Below, piece after piece: positions 22,370-32,838 of a stretch of DNA of 64,000 nucleotides (its first letter is position 1; each line of letters opens with the position of its first letter). Location: NCBI GenBank assembly GCA_902802535.1, contig CADCML010000016.1:1-64000 (forward strand), written 5' to 3'. A program made the position numbers and the translations under genes. A model generated the notes under the pieces. It ran no database searches. It saw only the letters and a list, made by a program, of their open reading frames with translations, and was not told the DNA's origin. Source of the stretch: an uncultured Bacteroidia bacterium. Its GTDB lineage: Bacteria; Bacteroidota; Bacteroidia; Bacteroidales; F082.

Positions 22370-23643
22370 AATAATGGTAATACCTTTTCCAATTGTACGC
22401 TATGAGAGCCTTTGACGAGTATGGTTTTTCCGCTAATAGGTTTGCTTTCAAGATGCTGGCACAACTCCTTGACATTTTCGAAAGTCATCCAATCGGGATT
22501 CTTGTTGTAAGCACAGAAGTTCGACCCTACAAGCAAAGCTTCCTTAAAGCCCAATTCCTTCATCAAACCGAGGATATTGCGGTGCTCTTCTTCTGATGCC
22601 GTGCCCAACTCGCGCATGTCGCCTAATATTAATAGGTGTTCGCCGCCGCAAATGCTGGCGAAATTAATCAAAGCGGCACGCATGGAGGTGGGGTTGGCGT
22701 TATAGGCATCCATGATGATATGGTTCTTCGTGGTTTCAATCACCTGTGAGCGGCTGTTGGTGGGCATATATTGCTCCAAAGCCTCGATGATGGCATTTTC
22801 GTCCACGCCGAAATATTGTCCCACCCCGATGGCTGCGGCCACATTCTCGAAGTTGTAGCTGCCCACCAAATGGGTCTGGATGAGGTGTTTCCTCCAAACG
22901 ACGCTCAGATAAGGGTTACATTGGCCGGGGGCGACAGGGGCATCGGCGGCGCAATGGCGACCGTAACTGATGCGGTTTTGCCCTTCCGATTGTTCCCAAA
23001 GCAGCGGATTGCCTTGGTTGACGAAGACGGCCTTGCCATGACTCTTGATGTGCCTGTACAGCTCCGTCTTGGTCTTGATGACGCCCTCAAAGCTGCCGAA
23101 GCCTTCCAAATGGGCTTTGCCGACGTTGGTGATGAGGCCATAGTCGGGGTCGGCAATCTTGCAGAGGAAGTCGATTTCGCCTGGGTGGCTGGCACCCATC
23201 TCCACGACGGCAATCTCCGTTTCGGGCTTGATGGTCAGCAGGGTGAGCGGTACGCCGATATGGTTGTTGAGGTTGCCTTGGGTGTGGATGATGCGGTATT
23301 TCTTGGCCATGACTGCCGAAACGAGTTCTTTGGTAGTCGTCTTGCCGTTGGTGCCGGTGATGGCAAGCACTGTGGCCCGACTTTGCTGACGGTGGTATGC
23401 GGCAAGATTTTGCAGGGTTTTCAAGGAATCGTCCACAATGAGGATGCGCTCGTGTTGGGGCAGCTCTTTTCGGTCGGCGACGACGAGGCTGGCCACGCCT
23501 GCTTCGGCCACTTGCAGGGCAAAGTCGTTGGCATCGAAATTCTCACCTTTCAAGGCGAAGAAGACAGCATCTTGCTCGACCTTGCGGCTGTCGGTGGTGA
23601 TTTTGTAGGCCTTTTGGAAGTGTTGGTATATGGTCGCTATCAT
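22366..23643 (-). CDS. murF: UDP-MurNAc-tripeptide:D-Ala-D-Ala ligase
   Basis: 425 residues, complete. MurF adds D-Ala-D-Ala to UDP-MurNAc-tripeptide, the last cytoplasmic step of peptidoglycan precursor synthesis. The N-terminal domain (1-85) is followed by the ATP-binding loop GTNGKTTTKE (near residue 113), VEMGASHPGEID, and the C-terminal domain with LILGDMRELG. It is the only intact murF in the window; the copy at 2260-3195 lacks the ATP loop. It overlaps anmK and is separated from gldJ by a terminator, so it has its own promoter, which I could not pinpoint. Confidence 0.95.
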   Translation of the reverse strand: MIATIYQHFQKAYKITTDSRKVEQDAVFFALKGENFDANDFALQVAEAGVASLVVADRKELPQHERILIVDDSLKTLQNLAAYHRQQSRATVLAITGTNGKTTTKELVSAVMAKKYRIIHTQGNLNNHIGVPLTLLTIKPETEIAVVEMGASHPGEIDFLCKIADPDYGLITNVGKAHLEGFGSFEGVIKTKTELYRHIKSHGKAVFVNQGNPLLWEQSEGQNRISYGRHCAADAPVAPGQCNPYLSVVWRKHLIQTHLVGSYNFENVAAAIGVGQYFGVDENAIIEALEQYMPTNSRSQVIETTKNHIIMDAYNANPTSMRAALINFASICGGEHLLILGDMRELGTASEEEHRNILGLMKELGFKEALLVGSNFCAYNKNPDWMTFENVKELCQHLESKPISGKTILVKGSHSVQLEKVLPLL

Positions 23644-23670
23644 GGTTTTGAAAATATTTGCTTTTTAATG

Positions 23671-23700
23671 AAAAAAGCCGCCTGACGGGTCAAACGGCTT
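23671..23700 (-). terminator. Terminator after gldJ
   Basis: On the minus strand AAGCCGTTTGAC pairs with GTCAGGCGGCTT, and four or more T residues follow. It lies between the gldJ stop (23750) and the murF start (23643). Confidence 0.75.
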
Positions 23701-23749
23701 CACAAAACAAATGAAAAACTCTACAAATTACTCTACTCTTCTCTTTTAT

Positions 23750-25240
23750 TTACTTGGTAAAGGAACTGCCCACCTTGTTCATCGCGCAGCGGAAGCCGAT
23801 GGTTGAGGCAGACTGGTTCTGGTTGAGGTAGCGGCGGGTGCCGGGGCTCAGGTAGTAGGGGCCGTCAGCCCATGAGCCGCCTTTATACACTCTCGATTCG
23901 TCGCTGATGAGGGTGGTACCAGGATTGTCGTTGGTAGCCGTTTCGTACATTTCCTTGGTGAACACGCTCTGGTCGTCTTGCGGGTCGCTCCAGCGGTTGC
24001 GGATGGCCGACATGTAGTCACCATCGTCATAGTTGGAGTTGAAGCTCGTGCGGTAGTTCTGGCGTCTGGCAGCCTCTTCCTGTGGGATGGGCTCTCTGCG
24101 GATACGACCGAGGGAGTCTTTCTGGAGGAGGAAGCCTTCTTCGTCAACAGCCTTACGGGTGAACACGTTACCACGGAAGGGGCTGTAGTCGGCCACATCT
24201 TCAAAGGTCAAAGGACGATAAACATCTTGGCACCATTCGGCGACATTGCCGGCCATGTTGTACAGACCGTAGTCGTTGGGCCAATAGGAACCCACAGGGG
24301 CGGGCAGGGCGGCACCGTCGTTCAGGTTGCCGGCAACACCCATATAGTCGCCAGGGCCTCTCTTGAAGTTGGCCATGAAGCTGCCCATGTATCTCTTGTT
24401 GTCGGTGCGCAAACCATCGCCGTTCCAAGGATAAACCTTGCGTTCGCTGACGAGTTCGTTGCTGGTGTTGCCCACCAGACCGACAGCGGCATATTCCCAT
24501 TCAGCTTCCGTGGGCAGACGATAGGAAGGCAGCAGGATACCATCGTCCATTCTGACGTTACGCATACCGTCGCCACCCTTCGAGAGGTCTTTCTTGCCGT
24601 TCTTCACCTTGCCGGTGTATTGTCCGGCCAAATAAGCGTCTGTGTTGAAGTTTTCCTCGTCTTGTTGGGTCGGATCCCAATCAAGGATGCCAGCCTCAAC
24701 GAGCATCAACTCATTGACGCGGTCGGTACGCCAGGCGCAGTAGTCGGTGGCTTGTACCCAAGTCACGCCCACCACGGGATAGTCGTTGTAGGAAGGATGA
24801 CGGAAGTAAATCTCCACCATGGGCTCGTTGTAGGACAAACGGTCACGCCAGACCAAGGTGTCGGGCGCAGCGTTGCGTACCACTTGAGGATAGTTCTGTC
24901 CGTAAACGCGGTTCAGCCAATAAATGTATTCGCGGTAGTCCACGTTGCTGACCTCGGTACGATCCATGAGGAAGGTGGGAACGGTCACCTTGCGCGGCGA
25001 GTTGTCCCACGAATAGGTCAAGTTGTCGGTCGTGGCACCCATCACGAAGGTTCCGCCTTCGATGGCAATCAGGCCGGGACCGATTTCTTGGTCGTTGATC
25101 TCAGTAACCTCAAAGCCTCCATTGTTGGCATCGTTGTAGGCCCAACCCGTTGTGCGCGATGACTTCTTGGAGCACGAAACGGTGAGCAATCCAGCCAAAA
25201 CAATGATGGCTAACGTCTTGAATCCATTTTTTCTATACAT
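23750..25240 (-). CDS. gldJ: Gliding/T9SS lipoprotein GldJ
   Basis: 496 residues with an SPII signal (lipobox TVSC near residue 23). It has the FGE-sulfatase fold but lacks enzymatic context. GldJ-specific features include WAYNDANNGGFE, PGLIAIEGGTFVMG, RTEVSNVDYREYIYWL, RNAAPDTLVWRD, VVGVTWVQATDYC and a late GGSWADGPYYLSPGTR. In Flavobacterium GldJ is needed for GldK stability and for the motor/secretion complex of the type IX system. The neighbouring genes porU and porV are divergent, in the arrangement known from Flavobacterium. It is shorter than typical flavobacterial GldJ (about 560 residues). Confidence 0.9.
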   Translation of the reverse strand: MYRKNGFKTLAIIVLAGLLTVSCSKKSSRTTGWAYNDANNGGFEVTEINDQEIGPGLIAIEGGTFVMGATTDNLTYSWDNSPRKVTVPTFLMDRTEVSNVDYREYIYWLNRVYGQNYPQVVRNAAPDTLVWRDRLSYNEPMVEIYFRHPSYNDYPVVGVTWVQATDYCAWRTDRVNELMLVEAGILDWDPTQQDEENFNTDAYLAGQYTGKVKNGKKDLSKGGDGMRNVRMDDGILLPSYRLPTEAEWEYAAVGLVGNTSNELVSERKVYPWNGDGLRTDNKRYMGSFMANFKRGPGDYMGVAGNLNDGAALPAPVGSYWPNDYGLYNMAGNVAEWCQDVYRPLTFEDVADYSPFRGNVFTRKAVDEEGFLLQKDSLGRIRREPIPQEEAARRQNYRTSFNSNYDDGDYMSAIRNRWSDPQDDQSVFTKEMYETATNDNPGTTLISDESRVYKGGSWADGPYYLSPGTRRYLNQNQSASTIGFRCAMNKVGSSFTK

Positions 25241-25496
25241 TTTCGTTCAAATTTGTTATCTATAAACTCGGTTGAAGGGCATTTATTGTATTCGCTTCAA
25301 GATTTTTCAAAAAAATCACGCAAATTTATGGACTTTTTTTGAATCTGCTGCCAATTTTTGGAAAAAAACTTTTTTGGTGCGAATTATTGGCGGATATAAT
25401 AAAAAAGTTGTAATTTCGTTTCCTTTTAGATGGCGGTGTGTCTGGATGGAATGCCGTTGCTGTAAACAAATGATTTTTAATTAATTAAAAGCAACC

Positions 25497-28400
25497 ATGT
25501 GTCATATCATACGTTTGAGATACCTGTTCCTACTGACGGTGTTGGCCTTTTTTGCGCCCGTTTCGCTTTGGGGACAAATGGAAATGAGCTATCCGATTCG
25601 TTTACAATGGAAAGGGGTGACGGGTCAACGCATCGATTCCGATACCTTATTATATATTAATCTGGAATCTGGGGTTTATGAAAGCATCATGCCGGTGCTT
25701 TACTATTCGTATCCCATCTATGACGATGCGGTGAAAGTAGGGGTGAAGTTGTTGAATGTCAAGACCGAAGCTCTTTCTGATGAGGAAATGCAAGTGGCTC
25801 GGGATTATGCTTACGACTCCAAATTTGAGGTGACAGCCACGCCTTTGCGCTCCCGCGACGAAGCCTTGCTTTCGGTGCGCATTGTGCCTTTCCGACAAAA
25901 CGGGGAACGGTACGAAAAACTGGTTTCGGCAACCCTTTCGATGACGCTGACGCCCGACGTGAGCGTTTGCAAGTCGACTACAGAATATGCGCATCGTTCG
26001 GCGATGGCATCGGGCGATTGGTACAAGATTGGCCTTCCCGAAACGGGCATCTACAAGCTGACGGCTACAGACCTCACCGAGTTAGGCATTGATGTGTCTA
26101 ACCTCGACCCGCGCCAAATCCGTATCTACCACAATGGCGGCGGCGTGCTGCCTGAGATGAACAATGTTTCTCGTCCCGACGATTTGGTGGAAGTGCCCAT
26201 TTACGTGTCGGGCGAGGCCGACGGACGCTTTGACAACAACGACTACATCCTCTTCTATGGTCGCGGCCCAGTATGTTGGAAACTTGAATCTGACCGCACG
26301 GCCTTCACCCATGATCAGAATCCCTATGATGATTACGCTTACGCTTTTGTCGCTTTGGGTTTGGGCCAGGGCAAGCGCATCAGCGAAGCCGCTGCACCGT
26401 CGGGAGATGTTTCCGAAATCATAAATCAATTCATTGACTATCAAGTGCATGAAAACGACCAATACAACCTGCATAGGGTTGGCCGTACCTATTATGGCGA
26501 TAAAATGGACAAAACTACGACCCTGAGCATGGATTTCGTTTTCCCCAATGTGGTCAATACGCTGCCTTGCATGGTGAAGACGGCTTTGGCGGGACGCAAT
26601 TTCCAGTCGGCCAACTTCGATGTGATGATCGACAATGTGAAGAAGGCGACCTATCCCATACATACCACAACTTCATCAACGGAGTATCCTTTTGGATACA
26701 ATGTTGGTGGATGGGTCAATGCGAATCCTTCAAGCGAGACCGTTTGTGTCACGCTGAAGCACGACGCATTGGGCTCCAATTCGACTTCCGAAGGCTATGT
26801 GGACTATGTGCTCATCAATGCATGGCGCAGCTTGGCTTTCACGGGCGGACAAATGCTGTTTCGCAACCCCGATGCCTATGTCATCAACAAGATTTACGAA
26901 TTCCGGCTGACAAACGCCTCGCAGCAGACCCAGGTGTGGAATGTGAGCAATCCCATGAATCCGACTATCGTGAAGGGACAACTCAACGGTTCCACCTTCA
27001 GCTTTAGGGTGAACGGGAACCGTGAAAACGAGTTTGTGGCCCACAATGGCAGCACCTATCGCACGGCAAAGGCTTTCGGCAAGGTCGACAACCAAAACCT
27101 TCATGGCATCCGCGACGTGGATTTTGTCGTCTTGACTTATGATGGTTTCATGGAGCAGGCCGAGCGTCTTCAAGCCATTCACAACGTCCTCGACCCTGAC
27201 TTGAACATTTATATCACCACGCCGGAGAAGATCTACAATGAGTTTTCGTGTGGCGCCAAGGATGTCAGTGCCATCCGCGACTTCTGCCGTATGCTCTATC
27301 TCGACAGCACGCCAGGCCGCAAAATCAAGTATCTATTGCTGTTGGGCGACTGTTCCTATGATTATAAGAACCGCGACGGCATCGTCGACTTCGTGCCTTC
27401 CTACGAGACGGTGGCTTCGTTGGATATGCAACAAACCTACGTCACCGATGACTATTTCGGCTTCATGGACGAAAACGAGGGCTATATTGGTAATTCCTTG
27501 GCTGACATAGGCATTGGACGTTTCCCCGTCCAGACTTTGGAACAAGCCACACAAGTGATTGACAAGATTGAACGTTACATCGTGAAAGACGCCACTACCA
27601 TGAAACCTTGGCGCAATACGGTTTCGTTTTTCACCGATGATGAATACAGATTTGTGAAAAACGCTGAGGATTTGGCGGACATGTTCAAGGATGTGGGCGG
27701 CGACGGCATCGTGGTTGACAAGATTTATTTGGATGCTTATCCGCAAATCAGTGCTCCGGGCGGCGAGATTGCTCCCGACGTGAACGCTGCCGTCAACAGC
27801 CGCATGGAGAAAGGCACGCTGGTGCTCCACTATATTGGCCACGGCGGCGAGGTGCAGCTTTCGGAAGAGAAAATTCTGCAAAAAAAAGACGTCGATTCAT
27901 GGCGCAACGCCCCGATGTATCCGCTGATGATTACGGGCACTTGCGAATTCAGCCGTTATGACGACCATCGACGCACTTCTTTGGGCGAGTATTCGTTCCT
28001 CAACCAATACGGCGGCATGATTGCCATGTTCACCACTTCGAGGGTAACCCACGGCGATGATAACATGGCTTTTGCCAGAGGCTTGTATAACAAATTGTTC
28101 CGCATCGTTGGAGGGGAGCATTATCGCTTGGGCGATGTCTACCGCATGGGCAAATCCAACGGTGGCAATTTTGAGAAGCGTTACGTCTTTTTCGGCGACC
28201 CCGCGCTTCGTCTGACCTATCCGAAATGGAAGGTGGAAACTTTGAGCATCAACGGAAAATATCCAGGCTATGACTTGGATTCCATAGCCGTCAGCGATAG
28301 CACTTGGAAGACGTATCCGGTTTACCATGACACGATAGGTGCGTTGCAACCAGTTGATATTGAAGGTGTTGTTAAGGATTTGGACGGTAATGTGGCCACC

Positions 28401-29336
28401 AGTTTCAATGGCTTGGTGAGCGTGATTGTGTACGACAAGGAAGCGGAGCTTAAGGCCAACACTGTCGATTTTAAAGTGCGAAACAGTATGATTTTCAATG
28501 GCAAGGCTGAGGTCGTCAACGGAAAGTTCAAAATCAACTTCATCGTGCCTCGCGACATTTCCTACCGTTTTGGTCAAGGCCTAATCAATTATTACGCGAC
28601 AGATTATAATGTGGATGCCAACGGCAACTGCGATTCGTTCATTATTGGCGGCTTCTATGACGATGCCAACGAAGACGACCAAGGCCCGGAAATCAAGCTT
28701 TTCATCGACGATACGCTGTTTGTGAGCGGCGGCTTGACGGGCCAAAACCCGATGCTGATGGCCTTTGTCAACGATGAAAGCGGCATCAACACGACGGGCG
28801 CGGGCATCGGACACGACATCATGGCCACGCTGGAAGGAACATCCAAGAACGCCTATTGCCTGAACGACTATTTTGTCGCCGAGCTTGACGAACCCGGCAA
28901 AGGCACCATCACCTACAAGATGCAAGACCTTGCCGACGGCGACTATACTTTGACCCTCAAAGTGTGGGACATTTACAACAATTCAAGCACGGCATCCATC
29001 GATTTCACTGTGGCCAACAATAGTGGCATGGTCGTTGAAAACGTTTTCAACGCGCCCAATCCAGTCACAGATGAGACGCATTTTGTGTTCGACCACAACC
29101 AAGTGGGCAACAACCTGAAGGTCGACATTTATATCTTCGACATCATGGGTCGTTGGGTGAATACGCTCTCCGAAACGGTGTCGGGCACATCGGCACGCAT
29201 TACGCCCATCCGTTGGAACGGTCGGGGTGCGGGAGGTGAAAACCTGCGCAACGGCGTTTATATCTATCGCATCGTGGCCACCAACGACTTTGGCGAAACG
29301 GCTACTTTGGTCTCAAAATTGGTGTTAAGTAAATGA
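25497..29336 (+). CDS. porU: Type IX secretion sortase PorU
   Basis: 1279 residues. Signal peptide ends near SLWGQ (residue 27). A pro-like N-terminal region of about 150 residues precedes the C25 (gingipain-type) protease domain: WYKIGLPETGIYKL at about 170, catalytic His782 in HYIGHGG and Cys816 in TGTCEFSRYD. A C-terminal domain (NAPNPVTDETHFVFDHN, then IFDIMGRWV and NGVYIYRIV) is the type A sorting domain. PorU cleaves that domain from cargo and attaches A-LPS at the cell surface. A second porU-like gene overlaps its stop by 4 nt and porV follows. Both catalytic residues are intact. Confidence 0.93.
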   Translation: MCHIIRLRYLFLLTVLAFFAPVSLWGQMEMSYPIRLQWKGVTGQRIDSDTLLYINLESGVYESIMPVLYYSYPIYDDAVKVGVKLLNVKTEALSDEEMQVARDYAYDSKFEVTATPLRSRDEALLSVRIVPFRQNGERYEKLVSATLSMTLTPDVSVCKSTTEYAHRSAMASGDWYKIGLPETGIYKLTATDLTELGIDVSNLDPRQIRIYHNGGGVLPEMNNVSRPDDLVEVPIYVSGEADGRFDNNDYILFYGRGPVCWKLESDRTAFTHDQNPYDDYAYAFVALGLGQGKRISEAAAPSGDVSEIINQFIDYQVHENDQYNLHRVGRTYYGDKMDKTTTLSMDFVFPNVVNTLPCMVKTALAGRNFQSANFDVMIDNVKKATYPIHTTTSSTEYPFGYNVGGWVNANPSSETVCVTLKHDALGSNSTSEGYVDYVLINAWRSLAFTGGQMLFRNPDAYVINKIYEFRLTNASQQTQVWNVSNPMNPTIVKGQLNGSTFSFRVNGNRENEFVAHNGSTYRTAKAFGKVDNQNLHGIRDVDFVVLTYDGFMEQAERLQAIHNVLDPDLNIYITTPEKIYNEFSCGAKDVSAIRDFCRMLYLDSTPGRKIKYLLLLGDCSYDYKNRDGIVDFVPSYETVASLDMQQTYVTDDYFGFMDENEGYIGNSLADIGIGRFPVQTLEQATQVIDKIERYIVKDATTMKPWRNTVSFFTDDEYRFVKNAEDLADMFKDVGGDGIVVDKIYLDAYPQISAPGGEIAPDVNAAVNSRMEKGTLVLHYIGHGGEVQLSEEKILQKKDVDSWRNAPMYPLMITGTCEFSRYDDHRRTSLGEYSFLNQYGGMIAMFTTSRVTHGDDNMAFARGLYNKLFRIVGGEHYRLGDVYRMGKSNGGNFEKRYVFFGDPALRLTYPKWKVETLSINGKYPGYDLDSIAVSDSTWKTYPVYHDTIGALQPVDIEGVVKDLDGNVATSFNGLVSVIVYDKEAELKANTVDFKVRNSMIFNGKAEVVNGKFKINFIVPRDISYRFGQGLINYYATDYNVDANGNCDSFIIGGFYDDANEDDQGPEIKLFIDDTLFVSGGLTGQNPMLMAFVNDESGINTTGAGIGHDIMATLEGTSKNAYCLNDYFVAELDEPGKGTITYKMQDLADGDYTLTLKVWDIYNNSSTASIDFTVANNSGMVVENVFNAPNPVTDETHFVFDHNQVGNNLKVDIYIFDIMGRWVNTLSETVSGTSARITPIRWNGRGAGGENLRNGVYIYRIVATNDFGETATLVSKLVLSK

Positions 29337-32300
29337 AAATGAGTATGAAACATAGAAGAATATTTGTTTTTGGTATGGCCTTGCTGTTGCTCAAGGCTTC
29401 TTTGGCTTGGGCGCAGGAGAACACGTATCAATCGGTGTTGAGCGAGCATACGTGGTATCGTCTCTCGGTGACGCAAGAGGGTGTCCACCAATTGGATTAT
29501 GCTACCTTGCAAGGCATCGGCATTGATATGAACAGCTTGAATCCAAACCAGATACGACTGTTTGGCAACCCTTCCGGTGCATTGCCTGAGAAGAATGCGG
29601 AAAGCCGTCCCGACGACTTGACCGAGATGGCCATTTGTGTGACGGGTGCCGACGATGGCAGCTTCGATGTAGGCGACATGGTGCTGTTCTACGGCCAGGA
29701 ACCCACGCGGTGGGTGCTGGTCGACGACAACAACAAGACCTATCTGCGCGAGCGCAATTACTATTCCGACACCACCTATTATTATTTATGTGTCGACAGC
29801 GGCACGGAAGGCCTGAGGGTGGGGGAGAAGATCTCTCTACCCGTGCAGGATGCCACGACGATTGTGACCGAGTTCCCGGATTTTTTCTGGCACGAGGAGG
29901 AGCTGTTCTCTCCTTATAACATTGGACAGAATTGGTATGGCGAATACATTACCGCTGAGGATTCCGTTCTTGCCATTCCTTTTGCCTTTCCCAATCTGGT
30001 GAAAAGCAAGCCTTTAAGGGTGAAAGCGAGGGTGTTGGGTCGCGTTCCAAAACCACAGAATCTGCATTATGATGCCCGTGTGAACGACAATCTTCTGCAA
30101 AACCATGTGGCCATCCAATACCCTGCCAATCATTATTATGGCATTCAGAGCGCGTTTGATAAGCAGATGATGTTGGATACCGACACCGCCGATTTCGTGC
30201 TTAGCCTTTCGCCCGAACCGAATGCCGTACTCTACCTCGATTTTGTGGAAATCTATGGCTGGCGGCAGTTGAAGCGGACCAACGACAACTTCCTTTTCCG
30301 TCTGATGCCGAGCCAGTTTGGGAACGACAAGACGTCCGTATGGGTGCAAAACACCACCATCGACCACCAGCTTTGGGACGTGAGTTCGCCTTTGCAGCCT
30401 TGGTTGCAAGACGGTGTGTTGAGCGGCGGCAACTTGGTCTTCGCCACCAATGAGAGGACGGAAAAACGCTATGTGTTGTTCAAGCCCGAAGCCGCACGGA
30501 AGATTGTGAGCTGGAAGGCTTTGTCCAACCAAAACCTTCATGCCATCATCGAGACCGATAACCTGATTCTCGCTCCGACCAGCTTTATGGAACAGGCGCA
30601 GGCCTTGGCCGATTATCATGCTGAGAAGGATGGCCTGAACAGCATAGTGGTGGACGTGAACGAGGTTTACAACGAGTTTTCGACGGGCACGCCCGACCCA
30701 TCGGGCATCCGCGATTTTGTGCGTATGGTGTATCGTCGCAGCGCGGGCCGTTTGAAGTACCTGACCTTGTTCGGCAGGGCCTCGTTTGACTTCCGAAACA
30801 TCACTGGCTATGGGCCGAATTTTGTGCCCACCTACGAAACGTTTAATGACCCGCACCATGAGTTGAGTTTCTGCACCGACGATTTCTTCGCTTTGATGGA
30901 CGACCACGAGGGCGTGAACAGCTTGGGCCACGTCGACATTGGAGTGGGACGAATCTCGGTTTCAACCGTGGAGGAAGCAGAAACCATGTTGCTTAAAATC
31001 AAGCATTACGACGACTTGGACGCAACGCATGGCGAATGGAAATCCGATGTGTTGCTTTTCGCTGATGACGAGCAATCGGGTTATGTGGGTTACGCTGAAG
31101 AACACTTTCGTATGTTAGATACGCTCGCTCCCGCGCTGACGGCGAAAAAGGTGTATTGCGGTGCTTATCCAATAGTGTACACTGCGAGCGGTTACGAAAT
31201 CCCAGGTGCCAATGCGGATGTGAAGCAGGCCTTCGAGAAAGGCGTGTTGGCGGCCTTTTACAACGGTCACGGTGGCATCAAGGGTCTGACGTACGAAAAC
31301 GTGTTCACCAATGCCGACATCACCTCGCTCACCAACTATGACAGGATGCCATTCGTGTATACCGCTACCTGTGAGTTCGCCAAATATGACAATCCTTTAC
31401 TGGTTTCAGCTGGGGAGAATTTGGTTTTGAATCCCCGAGGCGGCTGTGTGGCTTTGTTTACGACTTGCCGCCCCACCTATGGTCCTCAGAATCAACGCCA
31501 AACAAAGGCCCTGCTTGCAGCAATGACCCAGCGCGATGAGGCAGGGAAACCGTTGTGCTATGGTGACATTGTTCGCATAGCAAAGAGCGATGCGCTCAAT
31601 TTCTACACCACAGCGGTTGATTCCAACTTGAACATCCGCTTTGTGTTTTTGGGCGACCCCCTGCTGCGTTTTCCCATGCCTGAGAAGAACATCGTCGTGC
31701 AAAAAATCAATGGCATTGTGGCGGGAAGTGCCGATAACTTCGAGCTTCACGCCATGAGCATGGTCACGGTGGAAGGCATGGTTGCTGACCTCAATGGCCA
31801 GTTGGATTCGGGATTCAACGGCAAGTTGTGGGTGCGCTTCTTCGACCAGAAGACTAAGGTATATGTGAAGTTTGAAGGAGATTCCGGTCGGAATGTGTAT
31901 TATCATAAGGATGTGCTTTATCAAGGTCAAGTCAGTGTGAGCGGAGGCCGTTTCAGTCTCTCTTTCCAAGTGCCGAAAGACATCAAGCCTGGTAGCGGCG
32001 AGCCGCGTTTCAGCTTCTATGCCTACGATTCCATCCGTGGCATCGATGCCATGGGCAAGTTTGATGACCTCGACTTGGGCGGCGTCGACCCTTCCATGGT
32101 GCCCGACGACCAAGGCCCGACCATTGCCTTCTACTGGAACTCGCCCGATTTCGAGAATGGCCAGTCGGTGGAGCGTCATGGCGTGCTTTATGCCGACCTT
32201 TACGATGCGCAAGGCATTTATCATTATGACTACAGCTTGGGTCGCGACATCGTCATGAAGAGCAACCTTGCCGATTGCAACCATCTGGTGCTGAACGACC

Positions 32301-32761
32301 GCTACGAGCCGGCATTGAACGACTTTAGGCGCGGACGTATTGCCATCCCGCTCAACAACCTTGAACCTGGCACTTATGAATTCAATTTGAAGGTGTGGGA
32401 CACGCATGACAATCCTTCCGAGGCCAATTTGTGGTTCGTCGTCGACGACAACCTCTTCCTCTCACAAGTGCGCAACTATCCCAATCCTTTCTCCGACGAA
32501 ACCCGCATCACCCTGACCCACAACGGTGAGGACGGCGATTTTGACGTCAACATCGAGATTTTCGACATCATGGGGCGGCCAGTGCAGCAACTATATAAAA
32601 GGGTATATGCCACCAATGGTGTCATCGAACCCATCATTTGGAACGGTTGTGGCTATTCTGGAAGCCCTTTGCGCTCAGGTATTTATCTCTATCGTCTAAC
32701 CTTGACTGACGAAAAAGGGTATTTCCGCACCGTCAGCCAGCGTATGGTCATCCAGCATTGA
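29333..32761 (+). CDS. Second PorU-like C25 peptidase
   Basis: 1142 residues, a tandem paralogue of the preceding gene and coupled to it by an ATGA overlap. Signal peptide ends near LAWAQ. It begins directly with WYRLSVTQEGVHQL, so it lacks the roughly 140-residue N-terminal region of the first copy. Catalytic His646 (YNGHGG) and Cys680 (TATCEFAKYD) are kept, and it ends in a type A sorting domain (NYPNPFSDETRITLTHN, then IFDIMGRPV and SGIYLYRLT). Identity to the first copy appears modest. It may be a sortase with different cargo or a partner of PorU. I know of PorU mainly as a single-copy gene. Confidence 0.88.
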   Translation: MKMSMKHRRIFVFGMALLLLKASLAWAQENTYQSVLSEHTWYRLSVTQEGVHQLDYATLQGIGIDMNSLNPNQIRLFGNPSGALPEKNAESRPDDLTEMAICVTGADDGSFDVGDMVLFYGQEPTRWVLVDDNNKTYLRERNYYSDTTYYYLCVDSGTEGLRVGEKISLPVQDATTIVTEFPDFFWHEEELFSPYNIGQNWYGEYITAEDSVLAIPFAFPNLVKSKPLRVKARVLGRVPKPQNLHYDARVNDNLLQNHVAIQYPANHYYGIQSAFDKQMMLDTDTADFVLSLSPEPNAVLYLDFVEIYGWRQLKRTNDNFLFRLMPSQFGNDKTSVWVQNTTIDHQLWDVSSPLQPWLQDGVLSGGNLVFATNERTEKRYVLFKPEAARKIVSWKALSNQNLHAIIETDNLILAPTSFMEQAQALADYHAEKDGLNSIVVDVNEVYNEFSTGTPDPSGIRDFVRMVYRRSAGRLKYLTLFGRASFDFRNITGYGPNFVPTYETFNDPHHELSFCTDDFFALMDDHEGVNSLGHVDIGVGRISVSTVEEAETMLLKIKHYDDLDATHGEWKSDVLLFADDEQSGYVGYAEEHFRMLDTLAPALTAKKVYCGAYPIVYTASGYEIPGANADVKQAFEKGVLAAFYNGHGGIKGLTYENVFTNADITSLTNYDRMPFVYTATCEFAKYDNPLLVSAGENLVLNPRGGCVALFTTCRPTYGPQNQRQTKALLAAMTQRDEAGKPLCYGDIVRIAKSDALNFYTTAVDSNLNIRFVFLGDPLLRFPMPEKNIVVQKINGIVAGSADNFELHAMSMVTVEGMVADLNGQLDSGFNGKLWVRFFDQKTKVYVKFEGDSGRNVYYHKDVLYQGQVSVSGGRFSLSFQVPKDIKPGSGEPRFSFYAYDSIRGIDAMGKFDDLDLGGVDPSMVPDDQGPTIAFYWNSPDFENGQSVERHGVLYADLYDAQGIYHYDYSLGRDIVMKSNLADCNHLVLNDRYEPALNDFRRGRIAIPLNNLEPGTYEFNLKVWDTHDNPSEANLWFVVDDNLFLSQVRNYPNPFSDETRITLTHNGEDGDFDVNIEIFDIMGRPVQQLYKRVYATNGVIEPIIWNGCGYSGSPLRSGIYLYRLTLTDEKGYFRTVSQRMVIQH

Positions 32762-32838
32762 TGAAAAAATTTTTTCGTGTAATACAATATGCCATTTGAA
32801 TCAGCGTTATTTTTGCAATTTTAATACACAAATCAAAT

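Noticed and set aside
22771..25162. Long open frames on the plus strand opposite murF and gldJ
   Set aside because: They are antisense shadows of strongly conserved genes; their residue make-up is that of reversed GC-rich codons and no family is recognisable.
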